Both the position numbers and the translations under genes were made by a program. 64,000 nt of DNA from Actinomucor elegans (lineage: Eukaryota; Mucoromycota; Mucoromycetes; Mucorales; Mucoraceae), in assembly GCA_026027325.1 (NCBI GenBank), contig JAMSLZ010000007.1:682001-746000 (forward strand), read 5' to 3'. Numbering within the stretch: the first letter of the stretch is position 1; each line of letters starts with the position of its first letter. Under the pieces are notes generated by a model that saw only the letters and a list, made by a program, of their open reading frames with translations, was not told the DNA's origin and searched no databases. Below, piece by piece: positions 22,537 through 34,873 of this stretch.

Positions 22537-23312
22537 CATATATCAAATCTCGATTTAAACCAACTATAACGTCCAACACATTGCAACCAATTGATCTAAA
22601 TCTACCGTCTAATAATATGCTTATGATTAATTGATGCATCAGCGAGTTTCTATAACACGTCTAGAGATGATCTTTGATTATCATTGTCTTCTATCGCAGT
22701 TTAAATCAAGTATAGTAGTATTTGAAAAAAAAAAAAAATATGCATAAAGCGCCACGCCTACACTAAATAAAAAAAAAAAAAAAATATGCGCATATTTATT
22801 CGTGATATCAGCGAACTAAGGCATCGGTTATATAACCGATCATGATGGCTCACTATATCTAGGTCCATCATGAAACATGCCTGGCCAAGAGACGCTTATT
22901 CATTGCTAATACATATCCATTTTTGCTCGTGTTCTTTTATTATAAAACTGGGCCAGACCCTCTTTCTCCCAAAGAGTTTACCGCGGCAACGAGTTCAAAA
23001 AAAATGTGTTACCAGTCAGTCGAGTCAATTAACTGCTTATGTGGTATATATTTAGGACACGGATATTGGTGTGTAAGCGGCATAGCGTGGTTGGATAAAA
23101 ACTTCATCACCATATTGAGTAGAATCAAGTTACTTAAAATACACACAATTGAACCGGATGATGATTTCCTACTACTATTGCTCCTTTTTATATACCGCCC
23201 ATGTAGTACAGCATGTACTATACTACTGCAAAACCCGGGAATATTGATGAAAATCGTGTTTTTCTTTATTTAGGACAGTTTATTATTTGAGAAAATGCAA
23301 TGTCATGATGAT
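22537..23312. other. intergenic between zinc-finger gene and deacetylase C
   Basis: Contains A runs near 22725 and 22770 and a 116-codon chance frame (22923-23273) with no motif. Nothing else seen. Confidence 0.4.
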
Positions 23313-24321
23313 CTATGGTGTAGTAGCAGTGTTATCTTCCACAGGAGTAGTGCTATCTTCCTCTGAAGGGGTAATGGTAGTGGCAGTGGTGGCGCTTTCC
23401 ACAGGAGGAACAATACTGGTAGTAGTCTCGTTTTGATAAGGCTCCACACCTATGCAATCAGAGACAGTAACAAACTCCAGACCCTTTTCGTGGACATAAG
23501 AGACCAACCAAGGTACCAACGTATTAACAGTATCCTCATGGATATCATGCTCAAGAGCAATGTGACCCATAGTAACATTGGCAACGTCTTCTTCCATGAC
23601 TTTACGAACAAGATCTTGTTCATAGGCCAAACCCTTGTGTTCCCAATCTTTGGTATCGACATCCCACATAATGTTACTATAACCGAGTTCTTTCAAGACA
23701 CGGCCAGAAACTTCATCGATGACACCTTCAGGAGGACGCATACTAATAAAAGAAAATCAGTAAGTAAAACCACTATTTGAATACTATGTATATAGATAGC
23801 TTACAGTGCAGGTCGCTTGCCAATGGCTTGGAAGATGATATCAGAAAGTGAATTCATCTGTTCTTTGACTTGTTCTTCAGTAAGCCCTACGAGGTTTTGA
23901 TGCTTTAATGTATGAGACGCGATTTCGTGGCCTGCATCGTGATAGTGTTTGATCACCTCTAAATAGGTCTTTTCGCCTTCTTCAGTAGAGGTGCTATCAG
24001 AAAGTACATTTCTAAAGGAGATGTGAATGAGATAATGTGATGCACCGAAAGAAAATTGTAAACTTACACAGAGTTTTCACCGTTAATAAAGAAAGTAGCT
24101 TTGATACCTTGCTCTTGCAAAGACTTGGCCAATCCCCAAGAATATTTTTCGGGTCCATCATCAAATGTTAAGGCAAAGACACCAGGTCTGTTACATTGGG
24201 TATAGATATGGACTTGGTCGCTGCTGGCATTGACAGGCTCTTTGGAAGAGGGCACGACAGGTGCAGCCATGACCATGGAAGCAGCACAAGCTAATGAAAG
24301 AAGGACACTGGTAGCACGCAT
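23313..24321 (-). CDS. secreted chitin/polysaccharide deacetylase C (NodB fold) with Ser/Thr-rich tail
   Basis: Three exons, 24321-24068, 24011-23805 and 23742-23313, giving 296 residues. Signal peptide 1-20 (MRATSVLLSLACAASMVMAA). NodB motifs: TFDDGP, SHTLKH, RPPEG, WDVDTKDWE and LEHD, all metal and catalytic residues present. After the domain a 40-residue Thr/Ser/Glu/Pro tail has no hydrophobic GPI signal; it may be O-glycosylated and hold the enzyme in the wall. Both introns match positions in paralogue B (phase 2). Confidence 0.93.
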
Positions 24322-24395
24322 GTTTTGATTTGAATAAAAAAAGAAAACAAAAAGAAAGGATGATAATATAGTGAATTGATCATTTCCTTGTCTAG

Positions 24396-24403
24396 TATTT
24401 ATA
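24396..24403 (-). promoter_or_regulatory. TATA box of deacetylase C
   Basis: TATAAATA on the minus strand, 75 nt before the ATG at 24321. Confidence 0.65.
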
Positions 24404-24702
24404 CCTTTCATTGCGCACGCAACCGATCGCCTCTTCTGCGTGGCCGAGATCTCCGAATCTGTGTGGAATTCCACATTGATTTGAAACATGTCCTGGCAAA
24501 AATAAACTGTGCTACTTGTATAGTTTAAAATGATTTATGGCCTCGATGCCAAGGCTTAAAAATGGAAACGAATGATTTCTATGTTCAGTCAATTACACGA
24601 GAAGATGTGTGTTTATTAAAAGATTTATTCACAGCAGCAGATTACTATTGAATGAGGACCATGAGGATTAATAAGGGTTATGTAAGTATGTAAAATAAGA
24701 AT

Positions 24703-25624
24703 TTAGTTGTAGTAAGCAGGAACATCCAAGCACTCAGACACGGTAACAAACTTGTAGTTCTTGGATTTGATATAATCAATGACCCAGGGGACAAGTTCAT
24801 TGACAGTTTGGTCAAAGACTTCATGTTCCAGTGTAATATGACCAATAGTAGTAGGAGTGTCTTGATCCATGGTCTTGTAGGCAGCCTGTTCTTCAGCCAA
24901 ATTATGATTGAGCCAGTCTTGCGTATCAACATCCCAGTTAACAACGCTGTAGCCGAGTTTTCTCAATACGTCCAAAACATTTTGGTCATAAGCACCAGCA
25001 GGAGGTCTCATAATGGCAGGACGGACACCTGCAGCCTTTTTAATAATGTCTGATTGCGTGTTCATTTGATATTCTACATCAGAAGCGCTGAGACCTTTGA
25101 GTTCCTTGTGCTCATAAGTATGACTAGCAATTTCGTGGCCCATCTCCTTGTAGTGAGCAATGACTTCCATGTAAGTCTTGGTACCATCAGATGTTTCTAC
25201 ACTGTCAGTTTCGACATTACTATAATGCTATACGTGAGCAAAAAAAATAATAATGCTGTATTTATCAAGCAGATAAGAGGTACTTACACCCAGTTTTTAC
25301 CGTTGATAAAGAAAGTAGCAGGGATACCTTGTTGATTAAGAGACTTGGCTAAATCCCAAGAATATTGATAAGGTCCATCATCAAAGGTAAAGGCAAAGAC
25401 ACCAGGCTTATTACAAGAAATGTAGACGCCGTCTTGGACATTGGCACCAGTAGGAGCCTGGACAGGGGCTACATCTAAATAAGTAGTGGTTGCCTGGCTT
25501 GTGCTCTGAATTGTACTTTAGCATTGAGATTATATTAAATGGTGATTCAACTTACATTGTTATTGACAGGTAAACCCATGGCAACAGAGGCCATGGCCAA
25601 AGAAGCAATGATAGAAAAACGCAT
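24703..25624 (-). CDS. secreted chitin/polysaccharide deacetylase D (NodB fold)
   Basis: Three exons, 25624-25556, 25505-25288 and 25219-24703, giving 267 residues. Signal peptide 1-18 (MRFSIIASLAMASVAMGL). NodB motifs: FTFDDGP, SHTYEH, RPPAG, WDVDTQDWL and LEHE; motif 3 has Ala where the others have Glu. The first intron, just after the signal peptide, is unique to this copy; the second matches that of B and C; the RPPxG intron of B and C is absent. It lies 380 bp upstream of paralogue C in the same orientation, so the two look like a tandem pair. Confidence 0.93.
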
Positions 25625-25696
25625 TGTAGTAATTGTAGTAGTAGTAGTGGTGGTAATTTGGTTTGAAGAAGAAGAGAGGGGCATGTCAAGTAAGCA

Positions 25697-25704
25697 TATT
25701 TATA
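25697..25704 (-). promoter_or_regulatory. TATA box of deacetylase D
   Basis: TATAAATA on the minus strand, 73 nt before the ATG at 25624. Confidence 0.65.
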
Positions 25705-27309
25705 CAAAATCGTAACATTGGGGCCTTGATTTTCATCTATTTAAAGATGTTGCGCTTGGTTGGCATAAGTTTCAACTGCACAGGGCGGTAAATTAACTAA
25801 ACAAATAACCATTTTGCAGCCTCATTTAAGTAAATAAAGATATAAAAGGTGAATTAAGCCTGGTGCAGGTCAAAGGAAGCTGAACAGAATATTACTATAA
25901 AAGAATCTTTAAGTCTTCTAATAATACATTGCCATTGTGTACAATATTATCCTAAATAATCAAGCCAAGGGAGGGCTTTGCTAACTAGAAGTCAGAGAGC
26001 TATTTTAGTATTCAAAACTGCAACTGAGACATAGAATTGTCCTAACGGAACAGCCTTTAGAAGGTTGTTACTACCATCTAACAGAAGCTATGATATTTGA
26101 TAAGTCGTATTCAAGAAAAATCCATTGCATTTTCGTTTCCTTTTATTTCGAATAGTTACTTCAAAATCTGGTGATAGTTGGGCTGGGAAAATTTCGGAAT
26201 TCCAAAAGATAACGGCTACTTTTATCTACAATGTCAGAAACAAGGGACTTGATAACACCGATAGGAAACGGTAGAAAAAAAAAGAAGTACATTACAAATC
26301 ACTCATTTTACAAAGTGCGATTTATAAGATGCACTTTAACAGAGTAATGAGGACGTAATAAACTTATTTATTCTAACTTGACAAAAAAAAAAAAGAGCTC
26401 TATACAGACAGTTTTACCTAAGCCCATACTCGATCTTTGCCTAAATGTATTAATAGAGACACGTATATACGTCGTGTCACCCTGGTTACCGAGGATACAT
26501 CGACAGCTGTAAGCCCTGTCATTTAGGATCTTCCAATTGAAGTAAAAACATCAGGACAAGAGGATACAGAGTAAACCCTATTAGCTAGCGCTATTTCGAC
26601 ATGTGTTGGACTAATATCATGAATGACATCAGCATTGGTTTTTTTTTTATCACCAAAAAAAAAAAAAAAAAAAAAAAAACGCGCGCAATTAGTCGTGCCG
26701 GTATCCTTTCCCGGTTCAAATCTTATGCAGAAGTCCAAGAACTGAAAGACACTTCTATGTACCAATATTACGCCACCAAAACGAATGATTCACTTCTCAA
26801 AATGTTACAAAAAAAAAGTAAAAGTATTATAATTAAAGGATCGATAGAGTTATTCATGAGATTATATGAAACACAAAAAAATCTACTATTCAAACACTGC
26901 TAGCAAAACTTGAAACAAATCATGACTATCTTGATTTACACGTTGTATTTTGACATGTAGTACATGCATACTCACTGCATAATAGTTTTGTATAATTAAG
27001 GCATACGTCAACGAGGTAAGAAGTATCCGTGCAGAGCGGCACTTGAACTACCATTTGCCTTCATAATTTGCAATTGAAGGCTGTGTAGATATATGATTCA
27101 AAGGCAGTGGAACATGGGCTTTTCTATCAAATAAAGTCTCAAAGGTTTAGATATGAATAGAAGGTTTCATATTACAATCGTGACAGTTGTTTCTTGATAA
27201 AGAAAAACAGAAAGAAACACAGCCGTAAGAGCAGCAAAATTACTGTTTAATTTCTCGAAACAGAAGAAAAAAAAAGAGAGCCTCTTCTTTTTCTGCCTTG
27301 TACCTCATA
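25705..27309. other. intergenic, deacetylase D to PAS kinase (divergent)
   Basis: Mostly AT-rich. An imperfect palindrome GACACG-TATATACGT-CGTGTC lies near 26458-26480 and a 24-nt A run near 26656. Around 26523-26903 both strands hold protein-like frames without an identifiable family, probably a relic. The box CCGGTTCAAATCT near 26710 resembles a tRNA B box but no tRNA folds there. Confidence 0.4.
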
Positions 27310-30300
27310 ATGTCCACTCAATTAGTACAAACAGGTAAGCTCTCCCTCGCTCTATTCTGCACTTGATAATTTACTCATTTGATGGATAGTCGATGGCAAT
27401 CGGCCAAAGTTGAAAGTATCAACATCCGAAGAAGCAATCCTACAAGCAAGGTAGAAAATGACTACGATGCGCGAACTCTTTTTTTGACCGAAATTTCTTT
27501 TTCATTTATAGAAAAAGTAACAATTCAACACCTCAATCGACTACATCTGATAGCGATGACGCTATTAATAATAGCAAGGGCAATAATAACCAACTCGCTG
27601 AACAAAGCTTTGAACGTTTTCGAGAAAACAGTCTAGAAGACTCAACTTTATCTCCAACATCCTCACCCAGTGATTCTATTGCAGAATACTGTGCTGAATC
27701 GTTGTACAGTTACAGCTTTACACCTCTTTCTCGTGTCAATAAAGCAGCCCGTATCAAGAAACAAATCCTCAATCGAGGTATGGATTATATGCAGCGTATT
27801 CGCTGGAGACCAGGCGAACGCGATACAGGCAGACGCTTTTCTCAACCAGACATTGGCGTTCTGGATCAAACACACGATTGGGTCGTGGATAACCCTACCA
27901 ATAAACGTATTTATCAAGACACCAGCTTGCCACCTACCTCGGCACCACCTGTCGCACACAGCATCGTGCCAACGAAATCATCGCCTATGCCCAAACTAAA
28001 AGAACATGAAGCAGAGGATCAAGATAGCTTCAACTTGGGCAGGCGTCAGACTTTGGAGGTATTCAATAATCTCTTACCGCCGATTTACGAAAAGACCACG
28101 CGTCAGTTACCCTGTTCAGCACAGTACACTAGAGCACTGCATGCCCCGTCTCGGTTCTTGCCTCAGAATCAAGCCATTTTAACTACAGACGATGAAGCTA
28201 CCATACTACTCTTTAATGATATTGCCAGTTTATGTTTTGGCATTGATAAACAATACGTTGGTAAATTGATTTTAGAAGTGTTGGAGGAGCCTTTTAAACA
28301 GCAGATCAGCGCAATTCTTAAACGACGTCGCCATTATCATCAGGATCGCCAAAAGGAAAAAGGTGGATTAGTGCTTGTCTGTGGTATTGTTGTACCTATT
28401 CGCAAAATGGTGAATAATCATTGGGATTCTGGTGCAGCTGCTTCACTGTGGCTCAAAGAAAAGATCACAGAAGAAGGCAAGCGCATCTACATTTGGATCT
28501 TTGAAGAGATCTATGAAACTTCTTTGTCAACGTTATTGGACGATGAAGGCCATATTGTGGATGTGATAGGCACATCAAAAGACTTGTTTGGTTATACACC
28601 TGAAGAGGTGGTGGGCAAGTCTATCTCTGAATTGATCCCAGCTTTATCTGGCAACTTGCTTACGATGAACAAGCTCAAGTTTTATGGCGGTCGATCGAAA
28701 AGTGGTATCTGCTTCCCTACGATGATCAATATGAGCGCGAATCGGCTCAAGATTGTGTCTTTGCCTTCCATTGCTGGTTTGATTACGGTACATAGCACTG
28801 GAAAGATTCAGAGCATCAACCCTGTACCGGCCAAGTACTTATTTGGCTATTCTACTGAAGCTCTGGTTAGCAAGTTTGATATTGATCAGATCATTCCCAA
28901 ATTTTCTGAGGTGGTGAATGGACTCAAGCGATTCAATTTGTTACATTTGGCCAGTACAGTGAACAATCATGCTTGCCGATGGGTGATTTCTGAGCTATGT
29001 ACAGCAGAAACGCGTGACCCATCGTTGAAAGTGCTGGAAAGGCAGCCTTCTGTGAGTGCCAATGGTCAATTTTTGCCTATTATTCATGCTGTACACCGTG
29101 ACGGAAGTCAATTTGAGATTCAATTGCAACTTCGGCTGATTGAAAGTGACAAGGAAAATCTGATTAGTGTTTGGGTGACATATGATCGTATCTATGCCCT
29201 CAAAAAAGCTAAACGTATGGCTGCTCGCCAACAATCTATAGCTTCTAATGAAGATGATTCTAAAGAACCTAGTGCAATAGCGCCATCGTCATTACCACCG
29301 CCACCACCTGCACCATCACAACAAGAAGAAGCTGTACCTATTCCCACCCATATTAAAAAACGACCACCTATCAAACCCTATGGTATTTCATCTTTTGGAT
29401 CAGTGGATCAGAAAAAGGCTTTGTTTCCCAGTGGCATGGATGAAAGTAAATCAGATACCATTGTTGATCATGATACCGAGAAGCTACCCCATCCTATGGA
29501 TGCATATGTAATTATTGGCACATTGGGTGAAGGCGCTTATGGTACGGCTAAACTAGCCTACCGCAAAGATGACATAACACAGGTAAATAGGGAACAAAGG
29601 TGAGCTTAGAAAAAGGGATGACTTATATATAGCTTTATTAGACAAAGGTGGTGATCAAGTTTATAGCAAAATCCAGAATCATTGTAGACTCTTGGATTCG
29701 AGATCGTCAACTTGGTTTGATACCACTAGAAATTCATATCTTGAAGAAACTAAAAGAACATCCACAAGAGAACTGTTCGGCACTAGGTAAACAAGCCTCC
29801 TCCCTTACCCCCAAAAAAGAAAGGTTCGCAATTCTAATGACGTTGAATAGAGAGTTACATGGAAGATGAAGATACCTATTTTGTTGTAACAAAACTATAT
29901 GGTCTCAGTAGTATGGACTTGTTTGATTATATAGAACTCAATGAGCATATTGAAGAAGATGAGATCCGAAACATTTTTAGACAAGTTGCTTTGGCAGTGA
30001 AACATTGTCAAGACCTACGTATTGTACATCGTGATATCAAGGACGAAAATATTTTGTTGGATGAGAATGGATGCGTGCATTTGATTGATTTTGGTAGTGC
30101 TGCATACTTTAGAAAGGGTCGAACGTTTGATACCTTTGGTGGTACCTTAGACTATTGCGCACCAGAAATATTGAAAGGCATGCCCTATGAAGGACCTGCT
30201 CAAGATATCTGGAGCTTAGGCACATTACTGTATACGTTGATCTATAGGGAAAATCCATTTTATAATGTAGATGAGATTATGGAGCATGATTTAAGAATAC

Positions 30301-30472
30301 CTTATATTCTGTCTGAAGGTAATTGTGTGTACATCCAAGACTCTTACAAATAGACTGATTCTTTTTTGTAATAGGCTCTTTGGATCTAATCAAGAAAATG
30401 CTAAATCGTGACGTAGAAAAACGATATACTATTCATCAAGTGCTGGAACACCCATGGTTAAATTCAAACTAG
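27310..30472 (+). CDS. PSK1: PAS-domain serine/threonine kinase (PASK/Psk family)
   Basis: Six exons: 27310-27334, 27390-27450, 27512-29582, 29642-29786, 29851-30318 and 30375-30472, all joined in frame; 955 residues. PAS-like segments lie near residues 366-420 (TLLDDEGHIVDVIG) and 448-500 (LITVHSTGKIQSINP), with a less certain one before them. The kinase domain (about 692-951) has GEGAYG, the VVIKFI lysine, HRDIKDEN near 826, DFGSA near 847 and APE. This family senses metabolic state through PAS and controls sugar storage and translation in yeast. A Pro-rich linker (PPPPPAPS) separates the halves. The start gives a 25-nt first coding exon; it is the nearest ATG with clean splice signals. Confidence 0.9.
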
Positions 30473-30972
30473 ACACATAGATTATACATTGTACATAAAA
30501 ACCACTACTGTATTACTTTTACTTCTTAATTTTTTATATATATATAATTGATCTTTTTTTTTATCAGGTGATAATTGATTTGGTAAGAACAAAAGACTGT
30601 CACTACGCGTGGTAAATCAATGGTGTCTTATTGTACAACCAATAGATAACTTTCTTCGGCTTGGGTCATTGTTTAAATACATGATATTACAAGTAACTTA
30701 GTATGATTATTATGCAAATAAAATAAAAAGCCAGCAAAATAGAACCATTGAATTGACTGAGATCATAAAAAGGTCTGACACAAGCTCATGTATTATGAAA
30801 AAAGTGGTGCGGTTTAACAGTTGAAGAAACACCATTCTGTTATCATCTATACCGTTCTTGGCCAATCGTACAACCTCGTGAGATAATATGAGAAAAAAAA
30901 AAGACGGATTGCATTAAAAGGGAAAAAAGAGCCTGATATTGATATTCATTACCCTTTTCTTTCTCTTATATA
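30473..30972. other. intergenic between kinase and arrestin genes
   Basis: AT-rich flank and promoter; nothing else recognisable. Confidence 0.5.
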
Positions 30973-32263
30973 ATGAGACGTTCGGCAGTAACAGCTTCTA
31001 CAACAAAATTAAAGATTCACCTTGAAAATGACCAGTTGATCATGTATGGATCCACTGCAGAATCATCTGGATGTGTTCTAAGAGGTGCCTTGAGTTTAAA
31101 ACTATCAAAACCGACACGCTTTAATTCACTAGTGCTCTGTTTTTATGGAACTATTTCTGTAAGCTGGAATCAGCGTGAGTTCCTTATTTTTATTATCATC
31201 ATCATATATTTGTTTTATTAATACAAAAAGTCTAGTGCTAGGTAACGGCTATGAACGTAAATTCAGCGATCACAGAGTTCTCATTAATCACACCTGGACA
31301 TTTCTGTCACCCCACACGCTATTGGAAGCAGGCAACCATGCTTACGAGTTCGAGCTGGTTTTGCCTGGTAATTTACCCGAAACAACTCACGTGGATAAGT
31401 ACTACCTTGTACAATACCAGTTAAAAGCAGTTGCTGAGCGCTCAACGCGCTTATTCTCGCTGCTGCTGCCCAATTACACAACACGTCGCGATATTCATCT
31501 CTCTCGACAAAAAGTCACCACCGATTTCTTGGATCCACTCTCTGTAAGCAACCACTGGGCTAATAAGCTCGACTACGAGATCAATATGCCTACCAAGGTC
31601 TATAGCCATGGCGATACTATACGTGTGTCTATTCAAGCGTTGCCTTTAGTGCCCAACCTAAGGATTCGCTACGTTGCTTGCACGTTCAAGGAATACATGA
31701 CATGTCGCGCTATCAACGGTTGGTTTAATGGCAAGAACAAGTCTCATGGACGCATCATTCATTATGTACGTCAGGATCCTTGTGTTGTATTGCAAGACCT
31801 TTGGTCCACTGTCATGGAGATCCAGATTCCTGAATCCATGATGGATATTCAGTGCGATGCTCATAATGAAACGGTGCGAGTAAAGCATAAGCTCAAGTTT
31901 ACTGTGTCCATTGAAAATGAAGATGGTCATATCTCTGAATTAAGAGCGGTATTGCCAGTGAACATTGCTATCACAAAGTGTATGAACGGTTTACCAGCAT
32001 ACGAAGAATCTTGGAAAACCATGCCTTATGATCCCGTATTAATGATGGCATTGATTCGCGGTACGGAGACCTCTTCCTCAAGCCATTGGAGAAGAAGAAG
32101 AGGAAATGACATTATATCTGTCTTGCCAAGCTATAGCAGTATCACAATGGCCTGTCCACCTTCTACTCTACAGGACCATAGCGAAGAAGAAGAAGACGTG
32201 GGCGGTGGATTTTTACCAATGAACAGAAGACGATCATTACCAAGTTACGACGCTACTTTTTAA
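30973..32263 (+). CDS. alpha-arrestin (arrestin N and C domains, LPxY motifs)
   Basis: Two exons, 30973-31174 and 31236-32263, giving 409 residues; an acceptor at 31242 would remove two residues and stay in frame. The N-terminal arrestin sheet (about 10-165) includes the conserved WTFLSPHTLLEAGNHAYEF and the NLPET loop; the C-terminal arrestin domain follows (about 180-330). The tail has three LPxY motifs (LPAY, LPSY, LPSY), which recruit WW-domain ubiquitin ligases such as Rsp5. Alpha-arrestins select plasma-membrane transporters for endocytosis. Acidic and Arg-rich patches lie between the motifs. Closest in kind to yeast Rod1/Art-type adaptors, but I cannot say which. Confidence 0.88.
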
Positions 32264-32319
32264 TTAGACTTTTTATGTACATTACTAAAATAATACATTA
32301 TATACATATATTATCTATT

Positions 32320-33095
32320 CTATATTGCTGTATATTTTGCATCTAAAATGAATTGTTTATAAGCTAAACCAGATTTCAAATAAGCAATCAATTCATCTAC
32401 TAGCCTTTTGGCTATATCTACATTATCGTCTAACCATTCAGCCAGTTGCCGCAAAACACCAGTATCATACATGGTTTTGAGATGCTGATCATATGGAATA
32501 GATAGAATCTTGATAAAATGATCCTCTATAAAGTCATCATACACTTCTATCCCAATAATGATCTTTAGTTCGTTCTGTAAAAACACGCGAGCCTACAACA
32601 TATGTCTAAGTACTTTTGTACAAAAAAAAGAAGTAATTATTCCTCAAATAAACCTACCCTGGGTATATATTCTGGTGTCATTATACTAAATGCTTGATGT
32701 CTAGGCAAAGATTCAGGATAACTCACTGGATGCACCAATCCCTGATACACATTACTTCGCTCTATCTGTAGTCGTTCTTCTAGAGTCGCATAGCGCCGTT
32801 TATACAGCGGTGGATCGTGCATATTACTATTGCCTCGGTCTTTCAAGTAATATTCGTCAAATATATTACATTCTTCGTCAATATTATAGATGATCGAATA
32901 GAATGGTTGTCGACAAACAGGACAACTAGCTATGGTAGTCGCCATGTTCATCCAGTGACAAATACATGAAAAACAAAAGGAATGGTAGCAAGGTCGAGTA
33001 AATGTACGGTTGTTGTAGGGTTGTAAGCAAATACTGCAGGTGGGTTGAGGTGTCAACACGTCGTAAAGGTCTTGATCGCTACATTCAGTAGGCAT
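32320..33095 (-). CDS. TOPORS-like RING-type E3 ubiquitin ligase
   Basis: Two exons, 33095-32658 and 32592-32320 (GTAGGT donor, TTGTAG acceptor, phase 0); 236 residues. A C3HC4 RING lies near residues 20-65 (CSICLQ...CYHSFCFSCICHW...CPVCRQ). The C-terminal 90 residues (NELKIII...LDAKYTA) match the helical domain that follows the RING in TOPORS-type ligases. Such enzymes add ubiquitin (and in TOPORS, SUMO) to nuclear proteins. A CTCAG acceptor-like site lies just upstream of the ATG, so an extra 5' exon cannot be excluded. The gene converges on the arrestin gene, with 56 bp between stops. Confidence 0.85.
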
Positions 33096-34417
33096 TGGGT
33101 AGCTGAGAAAAGAAGAGAAAAAAAAATAGTCGGTTGTTCTCATGAATGAATAATGTGAGATGTTTCTAAAAAAGTTCATGCATGAATCACTGGTTCAAAT
33201 GAATAAGGTATTTTTTTCTTGAACAATATATACATCTTTAAACTTTAGTGGCTATAATGCTCTTAAATTTGACATTTGGCCGAGATCAACCAATAAATAA
33301 TACTGAAAACTAGGTTACATAAAGTGCCGTCATTGTATGAATCAGGTGAATTTCAATAAAAAACAGTCAAAACGTATAGGTATCATCCCTTTTTTACTTT
33401 TCGAGCTTCCAATGAACGCTTTGATATTCATAAGTCTTTTATGAACAAAGCTAAGCTAAAAAGGAAACTTTTTTACCATAAGAAAAGAAAAAAGCAGATA
33501 CATTTACAAGGAAAGATATCGAAGTAGTAAAAGATCCATTTATCTCCTTCCAGTCTAATACCCTATTATAAACTAGACCTAATACATGACACCGAACCTT
33601 AGTTGCGATTCACTTCCCGGACTAAGAGCCAAAAAAAAAAAAAAAAAAAAAAAAGGCTTTAATACGGCTAACCGGGGGCTTCTATATATATTATCATGAC
33701 ATAATTTAAAGCTCCGACCAGGATATTGAAACGAGAGAATCGAAAGACTACCTAGTCATTTAAAAAAAAGATTTGGGGATTTGGCTAAAGGGAATGGGTT
33801 AATCCAAAAATACAGATTTACTGTTTTTTAATGGGCTTATTGATTGGACAATTATCAATTACCGAATATGTTTGAGGGGTTATAATTGGAGGGCGAAAAG
33901 CGGAGTAGCGAGGAAAAAAGCGGAACTGCTTCCAGGTACAAACGTTCACTTCCTTTACTTCAATGCCATCTTTACTTCATGGGAATGTTACAATTCACTT
34001 AAAATAAATTAATAAATTTTATAGACAATTGAATTGAGCTGTAAATAGCCTACACTTCACATGAAGAATTTTTTAAGAAAAACATCGAATTATTTACAGA
34101 TTAAATTCTTTTTGTTTTGTGATCTTGGTTATGTCTCATAATTCGCGTTTTTTTATATGAATAAAATTGCGAAAAAAAAAGGATATATTCTTTCAGACAT
34201 ATAAGATGTACTTCACTATAAATTATATATCAAAAATGGAATATCTCTAGCCAAAGATTTGAAATTTCTAGGCAAAAAGGAAGAGTATGCCTTGAGAGAT
34301 TTGATGATTCGGAAAAAAAAAAAGGTCACACAACGGTAAAAAAATACAGACAAAAACAGCATCCTATCCAGAATTTTCACTTTCTTTTCTACTTCAAAAA
34401 AAAAACTCGTTTTACTT
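33096..34417. other. intergenic, 1.3 kb
   Basis: AT-rich, with a 24-nt A run near 33630. A minus frame at 34216-34533 overlaps the next gene's start in antisense and is rejected. Nothing else seen. Confidence 0.45.
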
Positions 34418-34873
34418 ATGGGAGTTAAGCAGAAACCAGCACAAGCAACATCCAATAATGGCCTTGGTTCCACGAGTGATCGAGACAGAGAGCGCGAAAA
34501 GAAGAAGAGAGTAGCTGAAACTAATGTCGGCAAAGAATTTCAAACTGTAAAAAAAAAGAATCAGCATTGCAGACTCGAACACATGCTAATACTTTATATG
34601 ATTAGATTGACTTCAATTCTATGGATATCTCGGTGCTTCGTAAATATGCTCGAGTACACAAGATCAAAACCAAACCTAACGTGAGTAAAGAAGAGTTGGC
34701 TGCTTCTGTTTCTCGTCACTTTGCCAATCAAACCGTCAAGGAACTCGATACAATTACTTGTTTCCTCTATACCGCCCACTACAAAGGTAAGATATCAATC
34801 ACCTGCAAGTAAGAATGACAGCTGAATGATTCTCTTAATAGACTCTGTCTTGAGACTGCCTTTGCACATCTAA
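34418..34873 (+). CDS. SAP30-like Sin3-binding subunit of histone deacetylase complex
   Basis: Three exons, 34418-34546, 34606-34786 and 34842-34873, giving 113 residues. The first 43 residues are basic (DREREKKKR). From residue 44 the chain matches the Sin3-binding domain of SAP30: IDFNSMDISVLRKYARVHKI, then KPNVSKEELAASVSRHF and KELDTITCFLYT. That helical domain docks on the PAH3/HID region of Sin3 in the Rpd3/HDAC corepressor. The protein is about half the length of animal SAP30 and lacks its N-terminal zinc finger; fungal forms are often short. Only the spliced frame joins the two parts, since a stop lies directly before the second exon. Confidence 0.85.

Noticed and set aside
22923..23273. 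116-codon frame between the zinc-finger gene and deacetylase C
   Set aside because: Low-complexity Leu/Ile-rich end, no motif, no splice or promoter support.
26690..26725. tRNA-like B box (GGTTCAAATCT)
   Set aside because: No matching acceptor or T stem, and the only A-box-like word is about 11 nt away, far too close for a tRNA.
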